This document shows positions 1-6,622 of a stretch of DNA of 10,008 nt, one piece after another. Each line of letters begins with the position of its first letter. Position 1 is the first letter of the stretch. The notes below the pieces were generated by a model. That model was not told the DNA's origin. It saw only the letters and a program-made list of their open reading frames with translations, and searched no databases. This DNA comes from Nitrosopumilaceae archaeon (GTDB lineage: Archaea; Thermoproteota; Nitrososphaeria; Nitrososphaerales; Nitrosopumilaceae). A program made the translations under genes and the position numbers. The DNA lies in assembly GCA_020027255.1 (NCBI GenBank), contig JAHRAP010000091.1, positions 1 to 10,008 on the forward strand. Direction: 5' to 3'.

Positions 1-1311
1 AGAATGAAGAAATTTATACGCAGTAAAGAATTATTCATTTTTGATGGTTTTACAGGCGCAGATAAAAATATCAGGATTCCAATCAGAATAATAAATGATC
101 ACGCTTGGCAAAATTTGTTTGCACGACAATTGTTTATAAGACCTACTGAAGATGAATTAAAATCACATATACCAGAATTCACAATTCTATGTATTAATAA
201 TTTTAATGCTATCCCTAAAAACGATAAAACAAAGTCTGATGTTTTCATATTAATTAATCTTTCACAAAAACTTGTTCTAATAGGGGGCACCAGTTATGCG
301 GGTGAAATAAAAAAAGCAATGTTTTCTATCATGAATTACATATTGCCTAAACAGAACATCCTTCCCATGCATTGCTCTGCGAATGTAGGTTCTAAAGGAG
401 ACACTACACTATTTTTCGGTTTGTCTGGTACTGGGAAAACAAGCTTATCTGCAGATCAGAATAGATCGCTAATTGGTGATGATGAACATGGTTGGTCTTG
501 CTACGGAATATTTAATTTTGAGGGAGGGTGTTATGCCAAATGTATTAGGCTGAATAAAAATAAAGAACCGCAAATTTGGAATGCCATTAAAAAAGGCACA
601 ATATTAGAAAATGTAATTGTACACAAACGTACATTTGAACCTGATTTTGATGATAATAGCATTACAGAAAATACTAGAGCTGCTTATCCATTACATTATA
701 TTGCTGGTGCCAAATCTCCAAGTGTTGGGAATCACCCTAAAGTGATCTTATTTCTTACTGCCGATGCACTCGGTGTGCTTCCTCCTGTGTCTAAACTAAC
801 AAAAAACGCAGCTATGTTTCATTTTATGTCTGGATATACAAGCAAATTGGCAGGTACTGAAAGAGGTATCAAAGAACCTAAAGCCGTTTTTTCTGAGTGT
901 TTTGGAGCTCCATTCATGCCTAGATCTGCTTATGTATATGCGAAAATGTTAGGCGAAAGAATAACTAAATATGATACTAAAGTTTATCTGATAAACACTG
1001 GTTGGACCATGGGTCCGTATGGTGTGGGTGCTAGAATTAATATAGCATACAGTAGATCTATGGTTTCTGCTGCATTAAATGGATCCATTGATTCTTCAGG
1101 ATATGAATATAATAAATTATTTAATTTGTATATTCCATTTAGATGTAATGATGTGCCGTCTAAAATATTAAATCCACGAAATACATGGAACGATAAAAAT
1201 TCTTATGATGTGACTGCCAACGAGCTTGCACAAATGTTTGTTGATAATTTTAAAAAATTTAAAGATGTAGCACCACAAATACGTGATGCTGGACCTAATG
1301 TTGCAAAATAA
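1..1311 (+). CDS. pckA: Phosphoenolpyruvate carboxykinase (ATP), 5'-truncated by window edge
   Basis: Interconverts oxaloacetate + ATP and PEP + CO2 + ADP in the cytoplasm, at the entry to gluconeogenesis. The frame is open to base 1 (codon AGA before an ATG at position 4). The first visible residues align with the middle of ATP-type enzymes of about 530-540 residues, so roughly 100 N-terminal residues, including the substrate-binding loop, lie upstream; the ATG at 4 is probably internal. Counting from that Met, visible motifs are the metal-binding Lys region (YAGEIKK, 98-104), the HCSANVG stretch (His123), the P-loop GLSGTGKTS (139-147), the metal-binding IGDDEHGW (157-164), TENTR (221-225), FLTADALGVLPPVS (250-263) and AGTERG (283-288). 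The P-loop form separates it from GTP-type enzymes. The C-terminus is complete and ends in TAA. The next gene has its own promoter, so the two are probably not one operon. Identity is very sure; only the start is unknown. Confidence 0.96.
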   Translation, partial: RMKKFIRSKELFIFDGFTGADKNIRIPIRIINDHAWQNLFARQLFIRPTEDELKSHIPEFTILCINNFNAIPKNDKTKSDVFILINLSQKLVLIGGTSYAGEIKKAMFSIMNYILPKQNILPMHCSANVGSKGDTTLFFGLSGTGKTSLSADQNRSLIGDDEHGWSCYGIFNFEGGCYAKCIRLNKNKEPQIWNAIKKGTILENVIVHKRTFEPDFDDNSITENTRAAYPLHYIAGAKSPSVGNHPKVILFLTADALGVLPPVSKLTKNAAMFHFMSGYTSKLAGTERGIKEPKAVFSECFGAPFMPRSAYVYAKMLGERITKYDTKVYLINTGWTMGPYGVGARINIAYSRSMVSAALNGSIDSSGYEYNKLFNLYIPFRCNDVPSKILNPRNTWNDKNSYDVTANELAQMFVDNFKKFKDVAPQIRDAGPNVAK

Positions 1312-1335
1312 TTAAATACATACTACTGATTTAAA

Positions 1336-1346
1336 TTTTTATAAAC
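1336..1346 (+). promoter_or_regulatory. Probable archaeal TATA box for superoxide dismutase gene
   Basis: The sequence TTTTTATAAAC lies in the 65-nt gap between the pckA stop and the sod ATG at 1377. A start site about 26 nt downstream of the box centre would fall near 1367, giving a leader of roughly 10 nt. GTGAT at 1363-1367 could pair with the ATCAC part of an archaeal 16S 3' end, 9 nt before the ATG, but is near the predicted transcript start. This is inferred from motif and spacing only; the surrounding DNA is AT-rich, so chance matches are possible. Confidence 0.5.
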
Positions 1347-1376
1347 TAATAAATTACATGATGTGATGAATTTATT

Positions 1377-1994
1377 ATGGTTAAACATGATCTTCCAACA
1401 ATACCATATAGATATGATGAATTAGAACCTTATATAGATAAACAAACTATGGAAATACATCACACTAAGCATCACCAAAAATACACAGATGTAATGAATG
1501 CTACTTTAGAAAAACTATCTCCAGAAATGCAAAACAAAACCATTCCAGAAATACTTACTAACATAGATAAAGTACCTATAGATCTTCGTAGTGCATTAAA
1601 TTTCAATGCAGGCGGATTCGATAATCATACATTATTTTGGCACAACATGTCTCCGTCTGGTGGAGGATCTCCTGACGGACGATTGGCTGAAGAGATATCT
1701 TCTACATTTGGAAGCTTCGAAGAATTTAAAAAATTTTTTGCAACTAATACTGCATCTATACAAGGTAGTGGATGGGGATGGTTAGTATACAACAATAGCT
1801 CGCGCAAAGTTGAATTTAAAACCATGCAAAATCAAACTAGTCCTAGAACGCTGGGTCTGATTCCATTATTGGGATTAGATGTATGGGAACATGCATATTA
1901 TCTTAAATATCAAAACAAAAGACCTGAATACATATCTCAATGGTGGAACATAGTTAATTGGAAAGAGGTTGAAAACAGATTTAACACTATGTAA
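1377..1994 (+). CDS. sod: Superoxide dismutase, Mn/Fe family (Mn-type signature)
   Basis: Dismutates superoxide to O2 and H2O2 in the cytoplasm. The 205-residue protein is full length for the Fe/Mn family. The N-terminal alpha-hairpin domain carries LPYRYDELEPYID-like helices and the IHHTKHH motif (27-33); the C-terminal alpha/beta domain carries DVWEHAYY (168-175). By alignment with E. coli SodA, metal ligands are His28, His84, Asp168 and His172, all present, with gateway Tyr36. Gly80 and Gln153 sit where Mn enzymes carry Gly77/Gln146, and Fe enzymes usually carry Gln69/Ala141. Mn, or cambialistic use, is therefore the better guess. There is no signal peptide. The ATG start is supported by alignment of the first residues (LPTIPYRYDELEP) with the usual N-terminus. 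It appears monocistronic, with a TATA box upstream and a T-run downstream. Confidence 0.96.
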   Translation: MVKHDLPTIPYRYDELEPYIDKQTMEIHHTKHHQKYTDVMNATLEKLSPEMQNKTIPEILTNIDKVPIDLRSALNFNAGGFDNHTLFWHNMSPSGGGSPDGRLAEEISSTFGSFEEFKKFFATNTASIQGSGWGWLVYNNSSRKVEFKTMQNQTSPRTLGLIPLLGLDVWEHAYYLKYQNKRPEYISQWWNIVNWKEVENRFNTM

Positions 1995-2003
1995 AAAATT
2001 TCG

Positions 2004-2010
2004 TTTTTTT
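2004..2010 (+). terminator. T-run, probable archaeal terminator after sod
   Basis: A run of seven T residues starts 9 nt after the sod stop codon. Archaeal RNA polymerase commonly terminates at oligo-T in the non-template strand without needing a strong hairpin. The A-run at 1994-1999 could pair weakly with it across a short loop. The region between sod and pfdA (1995-2069) otherwise holds only the pfdA promoter. Confidence 0.5.
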
Positions 2011-2038
2011 AATTTAATTGATTTACGACGTGAATGCA

Positions 2039-2047
2039 TTTATAATT
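2039..2047 (+). promoter_or_regulatory. Probable TATA box for the pfdA-ftsY-argF operon
   Basis: TTTATAATT is centred about 27 nt upstream of the pfdA ATG at 2070. Standard archaeal TATA-to-start spacing would put transcription initiation at, or within a nucleotide or two of, the start codon, that is, a leaderless mRNA. No Shine-Dalgarno-like sequence is seen before the ATG, which agrees with this. Inferred from motif and spacing. Confidence 0.55.
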
Positions 2048-2069
2048 AATAATATTGTTGTAAATACAA

Positions 2070-2495
2070 ATGAGCGAAGAACAAGCACAAAAATTATTAT
2101 ATCAAATACAAACTCTAGAAACCTATTTTGCTGATTTAATCCAAAAAGAAAATACGCTAGCCAGTGTGTTGCGAGAAGCAAAATCTGCTGTAGAATCAAT
2201 TATGTCATTAAGTGAAAAATTAGAATCGGATACACTTATGCCAATAGGAATGGGTGCATACATTAAAACAAAAATTGTTTCTAATCAAAATATTGCTCTT
2301 AATGTTGGTAGTGGAATAATGATAGAAAAAAATAAAACGGACGCAATAAATTACCTCGAACTAAGAATCAAAGAAATAGAGACAGCACTTAAAAACACAT
2401 CTATACAAAAACAAGATATCGCAATAAAATTAGAACAAGGTAAACAAGAAATTAACCGTTTAACAAAAACATCACAACAAAACAATACGAAATAA
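2070..2495 (+). CDS. pfdA: Prefoldin subunit alpha
   Basis: Forms the alpha2-beta4 hexameric prefoldin chaperone, which holds unfolded chains with coiled-coil tentacles and passes them to the thermosome. At 141 residues it has the usual family length. The layout is typical: an N-terminal coiled coil (about 1-50), a central beta-hairpin segment with the conserved TLMPIGMGAYIKTKI region (about 55-69) and VGSGIMIEK (79-87), then a C-terminal coiled coil (about 90-135) rich in Lys, Glu and Gln. The short tail is polar (Gln/Asn). It lies 1 nt before ftsY; a pfdA-ftsY pairing is a recurrent archaeal arrangement, often with ribosomal LX, L31e, L39e and eIF6 upstream, none of which is here. Prefoldin beta is not in the window. 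Confidence 0.94.
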   Translation: MSEEQAQKLLYQIQTLETYFADLIQKENTLASVLREAKSAVESIMSLSEKLESDTLMPIGMGAYIKTKIVSNQNIALNVGSGIMIEKNKTDAINYLELRIKEIETALKNTSIQKQDIAIKLEQGKQEINRLTKTSQQNNTK

Positions 2496-2496
2496 T

Positions 2497-3657
2497 TTGT
2501 TTGCAAAACTACGTAATGCATTTTTGAATATTGCCAAGAATATACACGAAACTGAGATAAATGAAGTGGAACTAGACAAAATTCTATCCGAATTGGAGAT
2601 TTCATTACTAGAATCAGACGTAGCAGTAGAAATAATTGACTTATTTAAATATGATCTACACAAAAAACTTATTGGCATTAAAGTCAACAAAAATAAAATA
2701 TATCAAATCATACAAAATAGCTTAACACAAAACATCTTATCGTTATTTGATTCCCTGCCTGTTGTGGACATAACTTCTCGCATCATTTCTAAAAACGAAA
2801 TTAATAACAATGGCAATGTTTTTGTTATAATGTTTGTTGGTATCAACGGCACTGGAAAAACAACTACTCTTGCTAAGATCACCTACCTATTAAAAAAATT
2901 GAACGTCTCTACAGTTATAGCTGCATCTGACACTTATAGGGCTGGAGCTATTGAACAACTGCAAGTCCATGCCAACCGTCTTAATACAAAATTAGTACAC
3001 CAAAATTATGGATCAGATCCTGCATCTGTTGCTCGAGATGCTATTCTTTATGCAAAATCGCATAATGTTGATTGTGTATTAATAGATACTGCTGGAAGAA
3101 TGCAAACCAGCAAAAATCTGATGGATCAAATCTCTAAAATTACTAATGTTTCAAAACCAGACTTAAAAATATTTGTCGGTGATTCACTAGCTGGCAATGA
3201 TGTAGTTAACCAAGCACAAGAGTTTTATAACTATGTTAAATTTGATGCGTCTATATTGACTAAAGCCGACGTAGATGCACGTGGAGGCGCTGCCTTGTCT
3301 ATTATGAAATTGACATCTACTCCAATTTTATATTTTGGGACTGGACAAAACTATGATGATTTAAAACAGTTTGATAAAACTGAATATATACATAGCATAT
3401 TTCCTGAAGTCCAAACCACGTCGTTGATAAACAAATCAGTTGAAAATGACACTCATAACACAAATCAACTCCAAAAGTTGGAAGCGTCTGCTGTTGAATA
3501 CATTGATGATAATATTAATAAAAATAATAACGTTGATAAAATTAACATAAATCCAACTGATAATAATGAACTACATGAAACAAATAATGCTGAATCGCAA
3601 AAACCACACAAATTACAAACAACTAAAAAAAGATTTTTTGATAGATTTAGAAAATGA
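2497..3657 (+). CDS. ftsY: Signal recognition particle receptor FtsY, with long C-terminal tail
   Basis: SRP-family GTPase that receives SRP54-ribosome complexes at the membrane and hands them to SecYEG. The N domain spans about 1-95 and the G domain about 105-303. GTPase motifs are GINGTGKTTT (G1, 115-124), DTYRAGA (145-151), DTAGR (G3, 197-201), TKAD (G4, 255-258) and GTGQ (281-284), with DDLKQFD following as in FtsY and unlike SRP54. There is no SRP54 M domain. The start is TTG: it is the only plausible start that gives the family's MFxKLxxAF opening, and an in-frame stop lies at 2461-2463. There is essentially no N-terminal acidic A domain. The protein instead continues about 80 residues past the usual end: an Asn/Asp-rich low-complexity stretch (about 311-368), then a basic end (TTKKRFFDRFRK). 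It overlaps argF by 4 nt. Confidence 0.95.
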   Translation: MFAKLRNAFLNIAKNIHETEINEVELDKILSELEISLLESDVAVEIIDLFKYDLHKKLIGIKVNKNKIYQIIQNSLTQNILSLFDSLPVVDITSRIISKNEINNNGNVFVIMFVGINGTGKTTTLAKITYLLKKLNVSTVIAASDTYRAGAIEQLQVHANRLNTKLVHQNYGSDPASVARDAILYAKSHNVDCVLIDTAGRMQTSKNLMDQISKITNVSKPDLKIFVGDSLAGNDVVNQAQEFYNYVKFDASILTKADVDARGGAALSIMKLTSTPILYFGTGQNYDDLKQFDKTEYIHSIFPEVQTTSLINKSVENDTHNTNQLQKLEASAVEYIDDNINKNNNVDKININPTDNNELHETNNAESQKPHKLQTTKKRFFDRFRK

Positions 3658-4574
3658 AATTACAAACACAGAATTTGTTGACGCTTGATGAATTAACTAA
3701 ACACGAATTATTACAATTAATTGAATTGGGTATAAAGCTTAAACGTTATTCAAAAGACGGGAAAAACTTCTATGAATTGAAAAACAAAACCATGGCGATG
3801 ATTTTTCAAAAACCATCCACACGAACACGTGTCAGCTTTGAATTATCTATGTTGCAGCTTGGAGGTCATGCCATAAATTTATCACACAGAGATCTACAAT
3901 TATCGTTAGGCGAATCAATAGAAGATACAGCCAAAACTTTATCCATTTATGTTGATGTAATAATGGCACGTGTTTATGAACATAAACAAATTGAATTACT
4001 AGCAAACAATTCAAGTGTTCCAGTGATAAATGGATTGTCTAACACTTTTCATCCATGTCAAATTTTAGCTGATTTCATGACTATTAAAGAACACAAAGAC
4101 GATCTGAACAACATCAAAATAGCGTGGATAGGTGATTGTACTAATGTATGCAATTCATTAATTTATGGATGTTCTAAATTGGGAATAAATATGTCTATAT
4201 CTTCTCCGCAAGGTTATGAACCTAATCCAGATGTCATTCATGAATCACGAAAACATATATCTATCGAAATAGATGACAATCCATCGCATATGATAGATAA
4301 AGCCGACGTCGTGATGACCGATACATTTGTTTCGATACATGACATTAAAAATCAAGACAAAAGAATACAAAAATTTTTACCTAAGTTCAGAATAAATTCA
4401 TCACTTATGAAAAAAGCAAATAAAAATGCAATTTTTTTACATTGTTTACCAGCAAAACGAGGATATGAAGTAACAGACTCCGTGATAAATGGTACACAAT
4501 CTGTAGTTTGGCACGAAGTTGAAAATAGATTACACATGCAAAAAGCATTATTATTATCGCTGTTTGATATTTAA
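3654..4574 (+). CDS. argF: Ornithine carbamoyltransferase
   Basis: Makes citrulline from ornithine and carbamoyl phosphate, in arginine synthesis. At 306 residues it has normal family length with no truncation. The N-terminal carbamoyl-phosphate domain has STRTR (55-59), the QLGGHAINL and DLQLSLGESIEDTAKTLS stretches, and HPCQ (133-136). The C-terminal amino-acid domain has WIGDCTNVCNS (158-168), the DTFVSIHD loop (223-230) and HCLPA (263-267), with Arg292 near the end. The overall pattern is OTCase and not aspartate carbamoyltransferase. The usual DxxVSMG ornithine loop reads DTFVSIHD here, so Met is Ile and Gly is His; the Asp and Ser are kept. The ATG overlaps the ftsY stop (ATGA), so it is probably translationally coupled, with no separate promoter. 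Other arginine genes are not nearby. A related transcarbamylase with another amine substrate is possible but less likely. Confidence 0.92.
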   Translation: MKLQTQNLLTLDELTKHELLQLIELGIKLKRYSKDGKNFYELKNKTMAMIFQKPSTRTRVSFELSMLQLGGHAINLSHRDLQLSLGESIEDTAKTLSIYVDVIMARVYEHKQIELLANNSSVPVINGLSNTFHPCQILADFMTIKEHKDDLNNIKIAWIGDCTNVCNSLIYGCSKLGINMSISSPQGYEPNPDVIHESRKHISIEIDDNPSHMIDKADVVMTDTFVSIHDIKNQDKRIQKFLPKFRINSSLMKKANKNAIFLHCLPAKRGYEVTDSVINGTQSVVWHEVENRLHMQKALLLSLFDI

Positions 4575-4575
4575 C

Positions 4576-4584
4576 TTTTATAAG
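4576..4584 (+). promoter_or_regulatory. Probable TATA box for the uL18-secY ribosomal operon
   Basis: TTTTATAAG begins 1 nt after the argF stop codon. Its centre is about 30 nt before the uL18 ATG at 4611, predicting transcription from about 4606 and a leader of only a few nucleotides. The 36-nt gap has no Shine-Dalgarno motif. This is the only clear promoter candidate for the genes from 4611 to the window end. Inferred from motif and spacing. Confidence 0.55.
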
Positions 4585-4610
4585 AGTAAGTTTAAGTTTT
4601 TGCGCTAACG

Positions 4611-5099
4611 ATGAAATACAAAAAAATATTAAAACGGGCTAAATTGAAAAAAACTAATTATCGTAAAAGACGGTCTATGCTAATGAGTAAATCTGAGTTT
4701 GTTACAGTTAAAATTTCTAACGAAAATACATTAGTCCAAATCCATAAACCTGCATTTGCTGGTGATCTAGTAGTAGCCTCTGCGCATTCTAGATTTTTAC
4801 TTAATGAAGGATGGAAAGGATCTAGAAAAAACATATCTGCAGCATATCTTACAGGGTATTTAGCAGGTAAAAAATCCATAATTAAAGGAATTAAAAATGC
4901 TATTTTGTACAGTGGTACTGATAAATACACACAAAGAATGGCCGCTGCACTAAAAGGACTTGTAGATGCTGGTTTACAAATACCTGCTGATCAAAATACA
5001 TTTCCTCCAGAACAAAGAATAAATGGTATGCATCTTTCTGTAAAAAATAACATAGAAAATATAAAATCTATAATAAACAAAGGGCAAAAAAATGAATAA
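4611..5099 (+). CDS. rpl18: 50S ribosomal protein uL18 (L18, archaeal/L5e type)
   Basis: Large-subunit protein that binds 5S rRNA in the central protuberance. The 162-residue protein is close to normal archaeal length. It opens with a very basic tail (about 1-30, many Lys and Arg, with YRKRR at 17-21). The core carries VTVKISNENTLVQIH (32-46), the SAAYLTGYLAGKK segment (76-88) and a C-terminal helix region with AALKGLVDAGLQIPAD (102-117), features of the archaeal/eukaryotic branch. The ATG is preceded by a TATA box at leaderless spacing. It overlaps the uS5 start by 8 nt. In most archaea the genes just before uL18 are L6, L32e and L19e; here it is argF. Confidence 0.93.
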   Translation: MKYKKILKRAKLKKTNYRKRRSMLMSKSEFVTVKISNENTLVQIHKPAFAGDLVVASAHSRFLLNEGWKGSRKNISAAYLTGYLAGKKSIIKGIKNAILYSGTDKYTQRMAAALKGLVDAGLQIPADQNTFPPEQRINGMHLSVKNNIENIKSIINKGQKNE

Positions 5100-5730
5100 A
5101 AATAAAAATACACAAAGAGAATCCAATTCGGATCAAAAACTGATTAATTGGATACCTCGTACAATTTTAGGCAAGAAAGTAGTATCTGGAGAAATCACTG
5201 TTATGTCAGAAATATTTGAAAATGGATATCGAATCCAAGAATCTGAAATAATTCGAAAATTATTGCCTGATCTAAAGATGGAAGTAATAGATGTTGGGAT
5301 AATCCAAAAAATGACTGCTAATGGTCAATCTACAAGATTTAAAGCTATGGTTGCAGTTGGAAATGAAAAAGGTTGGTTAGGTATAGGACAAGGTAAATCT
5401 AAACAAATGAGAACTGCAATAGAAAAAGCTACAAATGTGGCATATCTGAATGTCAATCCTATTAAGTTAGGTTGTGGAAGTTGGGAATGTAGGTGTGATC
5501 AACACCATTCTGTTCCTTTTAGAGTATCTGGTAAAGGCGGTAGCGTAGTAATAGAAATACTCCCAGCTCCTAGAGGCTTAGGATTGGTCGCTGGTGGACA
5601 AATTAAACGGTTACTTAAATTGGCTGGATTAAAAGATGCATGGACTAGCGCAAAGGGATCTACGTCTACCATGAATTCTACTTCTAAAGCTGTCATGCAA
5701 TGTTTAAGACACACATTCAGCCAAGGTTGA
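5092..5730 (+). CDS. rps5: 30S ribosomal protein uS5 (S5, archaeal/S2e type)
   Basis: Small-subunit protein near the mRNA entry channel and decoding centre. The 212 residues match archaeal length. After a polar N-terminal extension and the WIPRTILGKKV stretch (20-30) come the double-stranded-RNA-binding fold (about 63-125, with MTANGQSTRFKAMVAVGNEKG) and the C-terminal domain with SGKGGSVVIEILPAPRGLG (146-164). The archaeal GCGSWECRC segment holds Cys128, Cys133 and Cys135, followed by His138 and His139. The start overlaps the end of uL18 by 8 nt. AAAGGG at 5079-5084, 7 nt before the ATG, is a weak purine-rich site that might help initiation. Confidence 0.95.
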   Translation: MNKNKNTQRESNSDQKLINWIPRTILGKKVVSGEITVMSEIFENGYRIQESEIIRKLLPDLKMEVIDVGIIQKMTANGQSTRFKAMVAVGNEKGWLGIGQGKSKQMRTAIEKATNVAYLNVNPIKLGCGSWECRCDQHHSVPFRVSGKGGSVVIEILPAPRGLGLVAGGQIKRLLKLAGLKDAWTSAKGSTSTMNSTSKAVMQCLRHTFSQG

Positions 5731-5734
5731 TTAT

Positions 5735-6202
5735 ATGGCAAACTCACTTTTAGTTTTACGAATCAAAGGACAAGTAAATTTGCCTCATTGGGCATCTACT
5801 ACATTTAAACTCTTTAACCTCGAAAAAAAATACCGGGCCACAATTATCCAAAATACAAAAGATTCAATTGGCATGCTTAATAAAGTCAAAAATTACATTT
5901 GCTGGGTAGAAACCGAAATACCTTTAGTAGAAGAATTGTTAAATAAAAGAGCATATAAAATAGGTAACATAAAATTCACTGAAGATGACGCAATGAAATC
6001 TGGTTTTGATAATATTAATCAATTAGCACATTCTATCTATGATGGCAAAATAACTTTATCTGAGATAAAAACGCTTAAACCATGGTTTGCTTTATCACCA
6101 CCTAAACATGGGTTTAAAAAGAGTACAAAAAAAATGTATACTGACAACGGCATACTGGGACACAATAAAGATTTAGGTATTTTAATTAAGAATATGATAT
6201 AA
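5735..6202 (+). CDS. rpl30: 50S ribosomal protein uL30 (L30, archaeal/L7e type)
   Basis: Large-subunit surface protein of the ferredoxin-like L30 fold. At 155 residues it is the long archaeal/eukaryotic form, not the roughly 60-residue bacterial one. The N-terminal L30 core is visible as LLVLRIKGQVNLPHW followed by TFKLFNLEKKY (5-32) and GMLNKVKNYICW (46-57). The C-terminal archaeal extension covers about 65-155, with LKPWFALSPPKHGFKK near 113-128. The ATG follows the uS5 stop by 4 nt and the TAA abuts the next ATG directly, so translation is probably coupled. Confidence 0.93.
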   Translation: MANSLLVLRIKGQVNLPHWASTTFKLFNLEKKYRATIIQNTKDSIGMLNKVKNYICWVETEIPLVEELLNKRAYKIGNIKFTEDDAMKSGFDNINQLAHSIYDGKITLSEIKTLKPWFALSPPKHGFKKSTKKMYTDNGILGHNKDLGILIKNMI

Positions 6203-6622
6203 ATGACTACTAGATTAAGAAAGACCAGGAAATATCGTGGATCTCGAACACATGGTTGGGGCCAAGTAGGACAACATAGATCTACAGGTCATAAAGGAGG
6301 CCAAGGTCAAACTGGACAGTTAAAACATCATTTCAGCTCTATGCTAAAATACAATCCAGACCATTTTGGACACGATTCTATGCATCCCCCAAACCAGAAT
6401 ATGATCAAAAAATGGATTAATATACGTGATCTTGATCATATATATTATCAATTCAGAGACTCAGAGACCGAAATTTTAGATCTAACTAGTTTAGGATATG
6501 AGAAACTACTTGGAGGAGGATCAATTAACCGCAAATATGTAATCAAAATAAAAAATATCACTAAAAATGCTGAGCAAAAAATTACGCAAGCTGGAGGTAA
6601 AGTGCTATCTAATAATGACTGA
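6203..6622 (+). CDS. rpl15: 50S ribosomal protein uL15 (L15, archaeal/L27Ae type)
   Basis: Large-subunit assembly protein that threads deep into 23S rRNA. The 139 residues match archaeal length. The N-terminal basic, glycine-rich rRNA-binding arm is clear: TRKYRGSRTHGWGQVGQHR then STGHKGGQGQTGQ (8-39). The globular C-terminal domain includes LDLTSLGYEKLLGGGSINRKYVIK (91-114) and ends with a KITQAGGKV segment (127-135) typical of uL15. The ATG starts immediately after the uL30 TAA, with zero gap. It overlaps the secY start by 8 nt. Confidence 0.93.
   Translation: MTTRLRKTRKYRGSRTHGWGQVGQHRSTGHKGGQGQTGQLKHHFSSMLKYNPDHFGHDSMHPPNQNMIKKWINIRDLDHIYYQFRDSETEILDLTSLGYEKLLGGGSINRKYVIKIKNITKNAEQKITQAGGKVLSNND

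Noticed and set aside
2351..2690. Two overlapping - strand frames across the pfdA-ftsY junction (2351-2605 and 2472-2690)
   Set aside because: Both are shadows of confirmed + strand genes; neither has a recognisable domain, promoter or start context.
3490..3620. The Asn-rich end of ftsY considered as a separate small gene or a frameshifted remnant
   Set aside because: The frame is continuous from the G domain to the TGA that overlaps argF, with codon use like its neighbours, so it is best read as part of FtsY.
6593..6597. GGAGG as a Shine-Dalgarno site for secY
   Set aside because: It is 17 nt before the ATG, outside the normal range, and is explained by the conserved Gly-Gly codons near the uL15 C-terminus.
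6567..6614. A possible 16-residue N-terminal extension of SecY from an upstream ATG
   Set aside because: It lies wholly inside the uL15 coding region, is basic and unlike SecY N-termini, and the ATG at 6615 gives the normal start and length.
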